NCBI GenBank assembly: GCA_009921985.1
Contig: RFWS01000007.1
Coordinates: forward strand, 1 to 21,226
Length of the DNA: 21,226 nucleotides
Source: a bacterium
GTDB lineage: Bacteria > Verrucomicrobiota > Verrucomicrobiia > Methylacidiphilales > Verrucolacustridaceae
Direction: 5' to 3'
Position 1 is the first letter of the stretch. Every line of letters begins with the position of its first letter. The notes under the pieces are model-generated. The model was not told where the DNA came from and did not search any database. It was given only the letters and a program-made list of their open reading frames with translations. The translations under genes were made by a program, and so were the position numbers. Shown piece by piece: positions 1 to 6,838 of this stretch.

Positions 1-99
1 GAAATCAGGGGCAAATTCCTCGATGAGCTTGGGAATGACGTCCCGGACCGCCTCCCGCCCATGCTCTGCCACCACATCCCCGAGAAACAAAATTCTCAT
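1..99 (-). CDS. ymdB: YmdB-family metallophosphoesterase, N-terminal fragment (cut by window edge)
   Basis: Only the first 33 residues lie in the window; the gene continues past the left edge. The translation begins MRILFLGDVVAEHGREAVRD, which matches the conserved start of the YmdB/TIGR00282 family: a short beta strand and a GD pair whose Asp ligates a catalytic metal, then a G-R-xx-V helix. Family members are binuclear-metal calcineurin-like phosphoesterases acting on 2',3'-cyclic nucleotides. They are usually about 260 residues and cytoplasmic. The ATG (97-99 on the plus strand as CAT) is the natural start because the GDVV motif follows at residues 7-10, as in the family. Its upstream region is shared with the divergent tRNA-Ser gene about 100 bp away. 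The family call is firm for so short a piece; the exact substrate is inference. Confidence 0.8.
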   Translation of the reverse strand, partial: MRILFLGDVVAEHGREAVRDVIPKLIEEFAPDF

Positions 100-166
100 A
101 AAAAAAGAATAGGCTCAAATCATCGCACGCTGAACCAAATTCCTTCCCAAGAAGCGAAAATGAAAG

Positions 167-195
167 TTGGCGGCAGGCGGGTGCGTTTCTATCCT
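167..195 (+). promoter_or_regulatory. Candidate sigma-70-like promoter of tRNA-Ser
   Basis: A TTGGCG hexamer (167-172) and a TATCCT hexamer (190-195) are separated by exactly 17 bp. Each matches four of six positions of the bacterial housekeeping consensus. The predicted start would fall around 202, only a few bases before the mature tRNA at 208, so the 5' leader would be very short. The position upstream of a stable RNA gene supports it, but a match of this quality can occur by chance. Confidence 0.35.
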
Positions 196-207
196 TTCAT
201 GACTACA

Positions 208-296
208 GGTGCGGTGGCTGAGTGGTCTAAAGCGACGGTTTGCTAAACCGTTGTACGGGTAATACCGTACCGGGGGTTCGAATCCCCCCCGCACCG
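208..296 (+). tRNA. tRNA-Ser (anticodon GCU)
   Basis: A complete class II cloverleaf is visible. The acceptor stem GGTGCGG (208-214) pairs with CCGCACC (289-295), followed by discriminator G at 296, as expected for serine tRNAs. The anticodon stem ACGGT/ACCGT encloses loop TTGCTAA with anticodon GCT at 242-244, reading AGC and AGU codons. A long variable arm pairs GTACGG with CCGTAC. The T arm is GGGGG-TTCGAAT-CCCCC (272-288). The 3' CCA is not encoded (GTT follows position 296), so it must be added by a nucleotidyltransferase. The long variable arm together with the G discriminator separates it from tRNA-Leu and tRNA-Tyr. Confidence 0.97.
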
Positions 297-376
297 GTTG
301 ACGATCCCCCATAAAGGGGCACACATCAGACTCACAGGCTTGACCATCCCCGGCAATTCCATCACCCTTCGGAACT

Positions 377-634
377 ATGCAAAAACTTCTCCTGTGGACT
401 TTGGCGGGCGCGGTCAGCCTGTTGTTAATGGTCAATCTGGTTCTGGGCTTGGGTACGAGGGGTTCAATCAACAAGATCCAGGCCGTCCAGGCCCAAGTGG
501 CCAACGGGCCCCAAATGGAAATGGTTTTGCGCAATCTAAGCATCCGGATCGCAATGGCCGGAGAGAAGGACGCCGCCTTCAAGGAACTTCTCAAAAAACA
601 CGAACTCAACGTCAAGCTCGAGGAAGGAAAATAA
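377..634 (+). CDS. Small membrane-anchored protein, function unknown (first of a tandem pair)
   Basis: An 85-residue protein that I do not recognise. Residues 3-25 form one clear hydrophobic segment (LLLWTLAGAVSLLLMVNLVL), most likely an uncleaved inner-membrane anchor. The rest, rich in Lys, Glu and Ala, is predicted by eye to be helical and to lie outside the cytoplasm, since positive charge sits at the extreme N-terminus (QK). The next gene starts 4 nt after the stop codon and encodes a protein of the same architecture, so the two probably form an operon. Their C-terminal helices align without gaps (L-x-N-L near the start, K-E near the end), suggesting paralogy. There is no strong Shine-Dalgarno sequence before the ATG. 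A larger overlapping frame at 298-642 is a shadow. Confidence 0.7.
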   Translation: MQKLLLWTLAGAVSLLLMVNLVLGLGTRGSINKIQAVQAQVANGPQMEMVLRNLSIRIAMAGEKDAAFKELLKKHELNVKLEEGK

Positions 635-638
635 TCAC

Positions 639-965
639 ATGAACGATGCCCATCAGTCATCCACCGGATCTGTTTCTTGTGCCTGGCCTCTCATCTTGGT
701 CCTGGGCGCCCTCCTCATCGTTAACAGCGTGCAGTTAATCTCCATCTTGCGGGAACGCTCCGCCGTACAACAGGTGACCAGCAACGCCGATCAGGCCGTG
801 GCCCGGTACAAGTTGGTTTCGGACAAACTGGAGAATCTGGCCAAGGATCTGATGCGGCTGAGTCTGACCAGCCCTGAAGCCAAGGAAATCGTCACTCAGT
901 TCAATATCCAAATGAACCAACCCACCCCGGGTGGGGCTGGCGCGGCTGCCGGCGCGAAAAAATAA
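639..965 (+). CDS. Small membrane-anchored protein, function unknown (second of a tandem pair)
   Basis: A 108-residue protein with a short polar N-terminus and one transmembrane helix at about residues 15-37 (AWPLILVLGALLIVNSVQLI). A likely helical or coiled-coil segment rich in heptad-like Leu/Ala follows, and the tail is low-complexity Gly/Ala/Pro. A good ribosome binding site, AGGAAGG at 621-627, lies 11 nt before the ATG, inside the end of the preceding gene, so translation may be coupled. The segment around LENLAKDL...EAKEIV aligns without gaps to LRNLSIRI...AFKELL of the upstream protein. The gene ends 1 nt before the stop codon of convergent nadC. No enzymatic motif is visible. A structural or complex-forming envelope role is possible but unsupported. 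Confidence 0.7.
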   Translation: MNDAHQSSTGSVSCAWPLILVLGALLIVNSVQLISILRERSAVQQVTSNADQAVARYKLVSDKLENLAKDLMRLSLTSPEAKEIVTQFNIQMNQPTPGGAGAAAGAKK

Positions 966-966
966 G

Positions 967-1824
967 CTAAGATTTCCAATCGAGGGCGAAATCCATCGCC
1001 CGGAAACTGTGGGTCAAGGCACCCACACTGATGAAGTCGACCCCGGCTTGTGCCAAGGCTGGGGCGCTTTCCAGCGTCACTCCCCCCGAGGCTTCCAGCG
1101 GGATGTTGCTTCCGGCTTGGTTTCGCGCCTCCACAACCTCGCGGACCTCCTGCGGCGATAGGTTATCCAACAATATGCGATCAGGCCGAAGCGGAAGAAG
1201 CTGCTTGGCCAAGGCCACACGGTCCGCCTCCACGATCACCGGAAGATCAGGATTTTGCTCCCGCGCCCGCCGGATCAGATCCGCCACATCTTTTTCGGCC
1301 ACCCACTTTAGATGGTTTTCCTTGATCAGCACGGCGTCATAGAGGCCCATCCGATGGCTCACCCCTCCCCCGCATCGTACTGCATGTTTCTCCAAAGCCC
1401 GGAGTCCCGGAGTGGTTTTTCTAGTATCCAAAATTCTGGCCTTGGTCCCTGCCACGGTCTTCACAAATTCAGCCGTCTGGGTTGCGACTCCGGAAAGGCG
1501 TTGGAGAAAATTCAGCGCACACCGCTCGCCCGATAGAATGCTCCGGGCTGAACCGCTCACTTCCGCCACCGCTTGGCGAGCCACCAACCGATCCCCGTCC
1601 TTGGCCAAGGCTTTCCATTTCAAGTTTCCATCCACCTCCCGGAAAACCGCTTCCGCCACATCCAGACCGGCCAGAACGCATGGTTCCCGGACAAGAAGAA
1701 GAGCAATGCCTTGGGACTCGGCCGGCAATAATCGGCTCGTCACATCCATCGGCCCCACATCCTCGCCGACCGCCCGGGCCGCCGCCTCCCTCACCACGGC
1801 CCGCCATGTTTCCTGTGGGTTCAC
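967..1824 (-). CDS. nadC: Nicotinate-nucleotide pyrophosphorylase (carboxylating), quinolinate phosphoribosyltransferase
   Basis: A 285-residue cytoplasmic enzyme that converts quinolinate and PRPP to nicotinate mononucleotide, CO2 and PPi in de novo NAD synthesis. Family signatures are in order: GEDVGPMDVT (20-29) of the N-terminal domain; LSGER-LNFLQRLSG (98-112); the TRKTTPG phosphoribosyl-binding segment (134-140); HRMGLYDAVLIKENH (157-171) with the substrate-binding His, Arg and Lys; EAD and LLDN in the barrel; and EASGGV near 244. The length is normal for the family. The start is a GTG at 1822-1824; no upstream ATG fits, and the GED motif sits at the expected distance. The gene is divergent from sua5 across 86 bp, and its 3' end lies 1 nt from the end of the small membrane protein gene. 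nadA and nadB are not in the window. Confidence 0.95.
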   Translation of the reverse strand: MNPQETWRAVVREAAARAVGEDVGPMDVTSRLLPAESQGIALLLVREPCVLAGLDVAEAVFREVDGNLKWKALAKDGDRLVARQAVAEVSGSARSILSGERCALNFLQRLSGVATQTAEFVKTVAGTKARILDTRKTTPGLRALEKHAVRCGGGVSHRMGLYDAVLIKENHLKWVAEKDVADLIRRAREQNPDLPVIVEADRVALAKQLLPLRPDRILLDNLSPQEVREVVEARNQAGSNIPLEASGGVTLESAPALAQAGVDFISVGALTHSFRAMDFALDWKS

Positions 1825-1910
1825 ACTACCAAGCGTGCGTTTTCATCCCTCCCCAAGTCGAGGAAAACGTCCCGCATTTCCCGCGCCTTGATTTTCCCTA
1901 CCCTGAAGGC

Positions 1911-2948
1911 ATGGAGACGCGGATTCTTCCCGCCAACAAGGCCGGACTGGACGAGGCTGGCCAGGTTCTCCTGGCGGGCGGTTTGGTCGCCTTTCCCACC
2001 GAGACTGTTTACGGCCTAGGCGGTCTCGCCTCCCGGGCGGAATCCATCCACGCCATTTTTGCTGTCAAAGGCCGCCCCACCACCGATCCGCTTATTCTCC
2101 ACCTGCTGGAACCGGATCTGGAAAAAGCCGTAACCGAAGGTTGGGTGGCCGGACCCTTGCCGGCATCCGCCATCTCCCTCGCCGAACATTTCTGGCCAGG
2201 ACCCCTCACCCTTATTTTACCGCGCGGACCCAAGACCCGTTTGGACATGACCGCGGGGCTCGAGACGGTGGCCGTCCGCTGCCCTGCTCACCCGGCAGCC
2301 CAAAAGCTTTTGCAAAAAGTCGGGGCTCCTTTGGCTGCGCCCAGCGCCAATCGTTTTGGCCGGATCAGTCCGACGGATGCGGAGGCGGTTCGTCAGGAGC
2401 TCGGGGGAAGAATCCCCCTCATTGTCGATGGCGGCCATTGCTCCGTGGGGCTGGAGTCGACCGTGGTGAGCCTCCTGAACTCGACACCGGAAATCCTCCG
2501 CCCGGGCGCCGTGACGGCCGCACAGATCGAAAGGGTCCTCGGATCTACCCCCCTCCTGCGAACAATGTCCCGGCCAAAGGACGACGCCCAGATTGCGCCC
2601 GGCCAACTGGACTCCCACTACTCCCCCCAAACCCCTCTTTATTTATGCGAAACCCCCGTCCGGGATTTCGATCCGGAATTCTTCCATATTCTTTTTAGAA
2701 AAAATTCCGGGGCACCTCCCCAAACCTCCCTTTTCCTTGCCGAAGACGGAAATCTGGAATCGGCCGCGCGGGAGCTGTACCGCGGACTTCGCCAAGCCGA
2801 CCAGTCCGGACGCAAAGCGATCATGGTGGAACCGGTACCGGATGGGCCTTGGGCAGATGCCCTGCGGGACCGGTTGACCCGGGCGAGCGTAGGTTTGGCA
2901 CATTGGAACGGAACGAGTTGGAAATTGGTTTCCCGGAAACGAAATTAA
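1911..2948 (+). CDS. sua5: L-threonylcarbamoyladenylate synthase, Sua5/YwlC type
   Basis: A 345-residue enzyme that makes threonylcarbamoyl-AMP from threonine, bicarbonate and ATP, the first step of t6A37 modification of ANN-decoding tRNAs. The YrdC-like domain shows GGLVAFPTETVYGLGG (23-38), KGRP...PL (53-61), APSANRFGRISPT in the middle, and the STVVSL and ILRPGAVT motifs. The C-terminal third begins at the SHYSPQTPLY linker and is the Sua5-specific domain, so this is the long YwlC form rather than short TsaC. The ATG at 1911 was chosen because the family starts about 25 residues before the FPTETVYG motif; the frame is open further upstream (from 1482) but that part overlaps nadC antisense. 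Its TAA overlaps the TAA of cysNC by four bases. Confidence 0.94.
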   Translation: METRILPANKAGLDEAGQVLLAGGLVAFPTETVYGLGGLASRAESIHAIFAVKGRPTTDPLILHLLEPDLEKAVTEGWVAGPLPASAISLAEHFWPGPLTLILPRGPKTRLDMTAGLETVAVRCPAHPAAQKLLQKVGAPLAAPSANRFGRISPTDAEAVRQELGGRIPLIVDGGHCSVGLESTVVSLLNSTPEILRPGAVTAAQIERVLGSTPLLRTMSRPKDDAQIAPGQLDSHYSPQTPLYLCETPVRDFDPEFFHILFRKNSGAPPQTSLFLAEDGNLESAARELYRGLRQADQSGRKAIMVEPVPDGPWADALRDRLTRASVGLAHWNGTSWKLVSRKRN

Positions 2949-4966
2949 ATCTGCCCGCCGGGACCTTCCGCACTCTCCCGGTCCTCCTCTTTCAGGCGGA
3001 CCAACCCCAGCACGTGCTGGAGCAGATGACCAACGCTACCCTCCACTTTTTCCCGGTCGGTATGCAGTACCAGATCCGGACGTTCCGGCTCCTCGTAAGG
3101 GGAATCGATGCCGGTAAAACCCTTGATCTCCCCCGCCCTCGCCTTCCGGTATAGGCCCCTTGGGTCCCTCTTTTCACACTCTTTGAGCGGGGCGTTGACG
3201 AACACCTCGGAATAATTGACCCCCGCGGCCTGGCAGGCGGTGCGGACAGCCTGACGCTCCTTTCGCAGGGGTGAAATCAGGGAGCTGATGACCACCAGGC
3301 CGGACTCTGCCATCAACTTGGCCATTTCGCCGGCCCGCCGGATATTTTCCGCCCGGTCCTCCAGGCTGAACCCAAGATCGGCGCAGAGCCCGTGCCGCAG
3401 GTTGTCTCCATCCAGAATCATTGAGGCAATGCCCCGCCGGAACAGCAAAGACTCCAGCGCAACGGCCAGCGTGGATTTTCCGGAACCGGAAAGTCCGGTG
3501 AGCCAAATGACCGCCCCCTCGTGACCGAAGTGGGCAGCCCGGGCTTCCTGGGAAACCCGCCCCTCCGTCCAGGTCAGATGTTCGCCGGTGACCGCCTTGG
3601 CCAGACTCCGGGGATACTCGGCCTCGAGAACGATTCCCCCGCCTCCCAACCGCGGACCCTGCTGGAGGGCAAAACGCCCCAGCGACTCCACCCGGTCATG
3701 GGCGTCGTACACCAACGGGCGCCGGCACCGGAGGCGGACTTCCGCGACCTCAAAACGCCCCACCTCCTCCCGCGCACCGCTTTTTTGTTCCAGCTTTTCC
3801 GCATCCACCACGCGCTCGATGGCCACCAACCGGGCTTCCACCGATTGCGTCGCCAACCGCAGTTGCACCGGGGCCTGCAGCCGCAGCGGTTCCGTATCCA
3901 GCCAGAAAATCCGCGCCCGCACCTCCCGCGACTCCACCGGGGGATGCTCCTGGTGCGAACCCACGTGTCCGCGCTCGACAAAAATCTGCTCCTCCAGCGT
4001 GACCGCCGCCGCCCGGCCCGGCCCCAGTTCCCGCACCGCCTCCGGCTCCCCCCAGGCCTCGATCGTTTTGATCCGGCTCGATTTTCGGTCAGGGAAAAAT
4101 AACACCGTGTCCCCCGGGCGCAGCGTGCCACTTTCAATCCTGCCGGCGATCACCCGGCGCTCGTCGAAGCGGTAGACATCCTGCACGGTGAAACGTAGCG
4201 GGCCCTGCGCATCGCCTCCTTGGCTCCCGCCGGGGGCACCGGCCAGCAACGCCTCCAGAAGCGTCGGGCCGCGGAACCAGCCGAGATTTTTTCCATCCCG
4301 GGCCTTCACTTGGCTTCCTTCCCGGGCCGAAATCGGAATGACCTCGCGGGGCGAGATTTTCAGGCCCCCCAGATATTCCCGGATTTCCTTCTCCAGTTCC
4401 CGGAACCGGGCTTCCTTCCATCCCACCAAATCCATCTTGTTCACCGCCACGATCACCCTCGCCACGCCGAGGAGGCTGAGCAACAACCCGTGCCGCCGGG
4501 TCTGTTCCTTCAATCCCTCCTGGGCGTCGATCATCAGGATGGCCTCGTCCGCCGCGGCCGCTCCCGTGACCATGTTCTTGATGAATTCCCGGTGCCCGGG
4601 GGCATCAATGATCTGAAACGCCCGGCCGCCGTGGCGGAATTCGATCCGGGTGGTGTCGATCGTGATGTTTTGGGCCTGCTCTTCCAGGAGGGCATCAAGA
4701 AGAAAAGCGTGCTCAAACGGCATCCCCTCCTCCCGGCATGCTTTTTCCACGGCCTCCAATTTGCCTTCGGGGAGGGAATCCGTATCCGCGAGCAGCCGCC
4801 CGATCAGGGTGGATTTGCCATGGTCCACATGGCCCACCACCACGATGCGGGTTCTCGGCTCTCCCGCTCCGCCTGCCGCCGCCCCGCCCATGCGTTTCGG
4901 AAAAAAGGCCGGCTCGAAACCCGGTGGAACCGGCTTGGGGGCCGGTGGCATGACCACCCCGCTCAT
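2945..4966 (-). CDS. cysNC: Bifunctional sulfate adenylyltransferase subunit 1 / adenylylsulfate kinase (CysN-CysC fusion)
   Basis: A 673-residue fusion. The N-terminal part is an EF-Tu-like GTPase, CysN, with G1 GHVDHGKS (45-52), the switch ITIDT (101-105), G3 DAPGH (121-125) and G4 NKMD (176-179), followed by beta-barrel domains. It couples GTP hydrolysis to APS formation by CysD. From about residue 484 a complete APS kinase follows: Walker A GLSGSGKS (491-498), a DGDNLRHGL segment, ISPLRKER, and KGFTGIDSPYE, which phosphorylates APS to PAPS. The ATG at 4964-4966 overlaps the cysD stop as ATGA, implying translational coupling and fixing the start; the frame remains open upstream inside cysD but lacks homology there. 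About 40 Pro/Gly/Ala-rich residues precede G1. The stop overlaps the convergent sua5 stop. Confidence 0.95.
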   Translation of the reverse strand: MSGVVMPPAPKPVPPGFEPAFFPKRMGGAAAGGAGEPRTRIVVVGHVDHGKSTLIGRLLADTDSLPEGKLEAVEKACREEGMPFEHAFLLDALLEEQAQNITIDTTRIEFRHGGRAFQIIDAPGHREFIKNMVTGAAAADEAILMIDAQEGLKEQTRRHGLLLSLLGVARVIVAVNKMDLVGWKEARFRELEKEIREYLGGLKISPREVIPISAREGSQVKARDGKNLGWFRGPTLLEALLAGAPGGSQGGDAQGPLRFTVQDVYRFDERRVIAGRIESGTLRPGDTVLFFPDRKSSRIKTIEAWGEPEAVRELGPGRAAAVTLEEQIFVERGHVGSHQEHPPVESREVRARIFWLDTEPLRLQAPVQLRLATQSVEARLVAIERVVDAEKLEQKSGAREEVGRFEVAEVRLRCRRPLVYDAHDRVESLGRFALQQGPRLGGGGIVLEAEYPRSLAKAVTGEHLTWTEGRVSQEARAAHFGHEGAVIWLTGLSGSGKSTLAVALESLLFRRGIASMILDGDNLRHGLCADLGFSLEDRAENIRRAGEMAKLMAESGLVVISSLISPLRKERQAVRTACQAAGVNYSEVFVNAPLKECEKRDPRGLYRKARAGEIKGFTGIDSPYEEPERPDLVLHTDREKVEGSVGHLLQHVLGLVRLKEEDRESAEGPGGQI

Positions 4967-5766
4967 AGGAATCCCTTGGCACGCAGTTTTTGCATCGCGT
5001 TGCGCTCGTGATGATCCTGGGCACGCCCGGCTCGCTCCGCCGTTTTCGTCGATTTCAGCTCCTCGATGATTCCTTCGATCGTGTTCACCCGGCTCTCGAC
5101 GGACTTGGTGATCGGCCAGCAACCCAGGGAGCGGTAGCGGCGCCCGTTTTCCGCAAAATACATCTTCGGAACGGGAATTCCCTCCCGGCGCACATACTCC
5201 CACACGTCCAGTTCGGTCCAATCCAGCAACGGCTGGACCCGCACGTGCTCCCCCGGCTTCACGGCCGTGGTGAATTGACCCCAGAACTCAGGGGGTTGGT
5301 CCCGGTATTCCCATTCATTGTCCGCCGTGCGGGGCGAAAAATATCGCTCCTTGGCCCGGGTCGAATCCTCATCCCTCCGGATTCCCGTGATCAAGGCATC
5401 CCATTGATATTTCGCCAGGGCCTGTTGCAGAGCCAGCGACTTGAGCTCGTGGGTCACGGTCACCGGATCGTGCGTCTCATAGCCCACCCCGCGTTTCCGC
5501 GCCTCTTCGTTGACGATCACGATCAGGTCGATTTCATAGTGCTTTCGGGCCCACTCCCGAAAAGCAAGCATCTCGGGGAACTCATACGTCGTGTCGATGT
5601 GAACGAGGGGAAAGGGGATTTTCCCCGCAAAAGCCTTCTTGGCCAACCAGATCAGGGTGTTCGAATCCTTACCCATGGACCAGGGCATGGCCATGTTTTT
5701 AAAATTCGCGAAAGCCTCGCGAAAAATATAAATGCTCTGATCTTCAAGAGTTTGCAAATACGACAT
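4963..5766 (-). CDS. cysD: Sulfate adenylyltransferase subunit 2 (ATP sulfurylase small subunit)
   Basis: A 267-residue member of the adenine-nucleotide alpha-hydrolase/PP-loop family that adenylates sulfate with ATP to give APS, in complex with CysN. The PP-loop appears as SMGKDSNTL (30-38), where many CysD proteins have SIGKDS. The HIDTTYEFPEM strand, the ITGIRRDEDSTRAKER segment, the QPLLDWTELDVWEYV segment and the YRSLGCWPIT C-terminal motif are all present. It is first in a two-gene minus-strand operon with cysNC (ATGA overlap). Its ATG lies 40 bp from the ATG of divergent cysH. No Shine-Dalgarno sequence is visible, and a candidate -10 box lies 11 nt before the start codon, so the mRNA may be nearly leaderless. 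Confidence 0.95.
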   Translation of the reverse strand: MSYLQTLEDQSIYIFREAFANFKNMAMPWSMGKDSNTLIWLAKKAFAGKIPFPLVHIDTTYEFPEMLAFREWARKHYEIDLIVIVNEEARKRGVGYETHDPVTVTHELKSLALQQALAKYQWDALITGIRRDEDSTRAKERYFSPRTADNEWEYRDQPPEFWGQFTTAVKPGEHVRVQPLLDWTELDVWEYVRREGIPVPKMYFAENGRRYRSLGCWPITKSVESRVNTIEGIIEELKSTKTAERAGRAQDHHERNAMQKLRAKGFL

Positions 5767-5806
5767 AAAAGATAGACTTTATAGGATTTGTGCTTATATT
5801 ACAAGC
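5767..5806. promoter_or_regulatory. Compact divergent promoter region between cysD and cysH
   Basis: The whole gap between two divergent start codons is 40 bp and AT-rich. On the minus strand TTGTAA (5799-5804) and TATAAA (5778-5783) are 15 bp apart and point at cysD. On the plus strand TAGACT (5773-5778) and TATATT (5795-5800) are 16 bp apart and point at cysH, with the -10 box only 6 nt before the ATG. The hexamers of the two directions interlock, so RNA polymerase could probably occupy only one direction at a time. Neither gene shows a ribosome binding site, which suits leaderless or nearly leaderless messages. The hexamers are imperfect, so exact positions are tentative. Confidence 0.45.
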
Positions 5807-6529
5807 ATGATTCCAGCGTTGCCAAAAAGCAGCCGGAGGACACGGATTGACTTAACCGAGGCTCTGACGGAACTGCAGACCAAGAGCCCCGAGGAGAGGA
5901 TGATCTGGGCAGGCAAAAACTTCCCCGACCAAGCCTTGGCCACGACATCATTCGGCGCCCAGTCCGCCGCCTTCCTTCATTTGGTATCCCGAACCGCCCC
6001 GGAAATGCCCGTGGTGTTCATCGACACGGGATATCATTTTCCTGAAACCCTCGCCTTCTCCCGGGAACTGACGGCCAAGCTCCGCCTAAACCTGAAAATC
6101 TACCGCCCGATGGCGACTCCGGAAGAGATCGAATCCCGTCACGGACGCCTCTGGGAAAAAGGCCCGGCCGGTCTGGAAAAATTCCATGAAATCATCCGGG
6201 TGGAGCCCCTCCGCCGGGCCTTGGCGGAGTTAAATCCGAAAATCTGGCTGGCTGGGCTGCGCCGCTCGGGTTCGGAACACCGCCAAAAACAGGCCATCCT
6301 CAGCCGCCAGGATTCCCGCTGGAAACTCCTTCCCATCCTGGATTGGTCCGACCGCGAAGTCGGAGCTTATCTCCAAACCCACGCCCTCCCCTTTCATCCA
6401 CTATGGGAAAAGGGCTACATCTCCATCGGAGACCGGGTCACCACGAAGCGTTTGGACGAGGTTTCCGACCCTAGCGAACTCCGCCATTTCGGCTGGAAAC
6501 GCGAATGCGGCCTCCACGACCGGGTTTGA
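5807..6529 (+). CDS. cysH: Phosphoadenylyl-sulfate (PAPS) reductase, thioredoxin-dependent type
   Basis: A 240-residue enzyme reducing PAPS to sulfite and adenosine 3',5'-bisphosphate, with electrons from thioredoxin or glutaredoxin. The PP-loop-like TSFGAQSA (47-54), FIDTGYHFPET (71-81), LAGLRRSGSEHR and LPILDWSDREV motifs are visible, and the C-terminal ECGLH carries the catalytic cysteine (Cys234). The paired cysteines that bind the [4Fe-4S] cluster of APS reductases are absent; the equivalent region reads RRSGSEHR, so PAPS rather than APS is the expected substrate. This fits the APS kinase domain in the neighbouring cysNC. It is divergent from cysD, and 51 bp separate it from infA downstream. 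Confidence 0.93.
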   Translation: MIPALPKSSRRTRIDLTEALTELQTKSPEERMIWAGKNFPDQALATTSFGAQSAAFLHLVSRTAPEMPVVFIDTGYHFPETLAFSRELTAKLRLNLKIYRPMATPEEIESRHGRLWEKGPAGLEKFHEIIRVEPLRRALAELNPKIWLAGLRRSGSEHRQKQAILSRQDSRWKLLPILDWSDREVGAYLQTHALPFHPLWEKGYISIGDRVTTKRLDEVSDPSELRHFGWKRECGLHDRV

Positions 6530-6580
6530 CCGGGACAAAAAGATTTCCTCCTTTTCCCGTTTTCCTTAGGTTTTCGCCTT

Positions 6581-6838
6581 ATGGCTGGAGAAGTCGTTGA
6601 AGTGGAAGGCGCGGTGAAAGCCGTGCTCAAGGGCACCCTGTTTCGCGTGGAGCTCATCAACGGCCACACCGTGCTCGCCCACATCTCCGGCAAGATGCGC
6701 AAAAATTTCATCCGCCTGAACATCGGGGACAAGGTGAAGATGGAAATGTCCCCCTACGACCTCACCAAGGGCCGCATTACCTACCGCATTCCTCCCCCGG
6801 GCCCCGACGGCGCCCCCGTCGCCCCGCAGCCTCTTTAG
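6581..6838 (+). CDS. infA: Translation initiation factor IF-1
   Basis: An 85-residue S1/OB-fold protein that binds the A site of the 30S subunit during initiation. Nearly the whole sequence follows the family: VEGAVKAVLKGTLFRVEL, NGHTVLAHISGKMRKNFIRL, then GDKV and SPYDLTKGRITYR. Typical IF-1 ends about there, near 72 residues. This one has a Pro/Gly/Ala-rich extension of about 14 residues (IPPPGPDGAPVAPQPL). The ATG is in the family position; AGG at 6567-6570 is the only weak ribosome-binding-site candidate. The stop (TAG) overlaps the stop of the convergent glycoside hydrolase gene by four bases. No ribosomal protein gene is next to it, so this is a stand-alone copy. Confidence 0.96.
   Translation: MAGEVVEVEGAVKAVLKGTLFRVELINGHTVLAHISGKMRKNFIRLNIGDKVKMEMSPYDLTKGRITYRIPPPGPDGAPVAPQPL

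Noticed and set aside
298..642. 114-residue plus-strand frame overlapping the first small membrane protein
   Set aside because: The product is low-complexity Gly/Arg/Gln with no membrane helix or homology, starts within 2 nt of the tRNA end, and is out of frame with the plausible 85-residue gene.
1482..1910. Long N-terminal extension of the Sua5 frame
   Set aside because: This stretch lies antisense to nadC and encodes Pro/Arg-rich sequence with no homology; the family start fits the ATG at 1911.
4967..5221. Upstream extension of the cysNC frame
   Set aside because: It overlaps the conserved C-terminal part of cysD in another frame; the ATGA overlap at 4963-4966 is the natural start.
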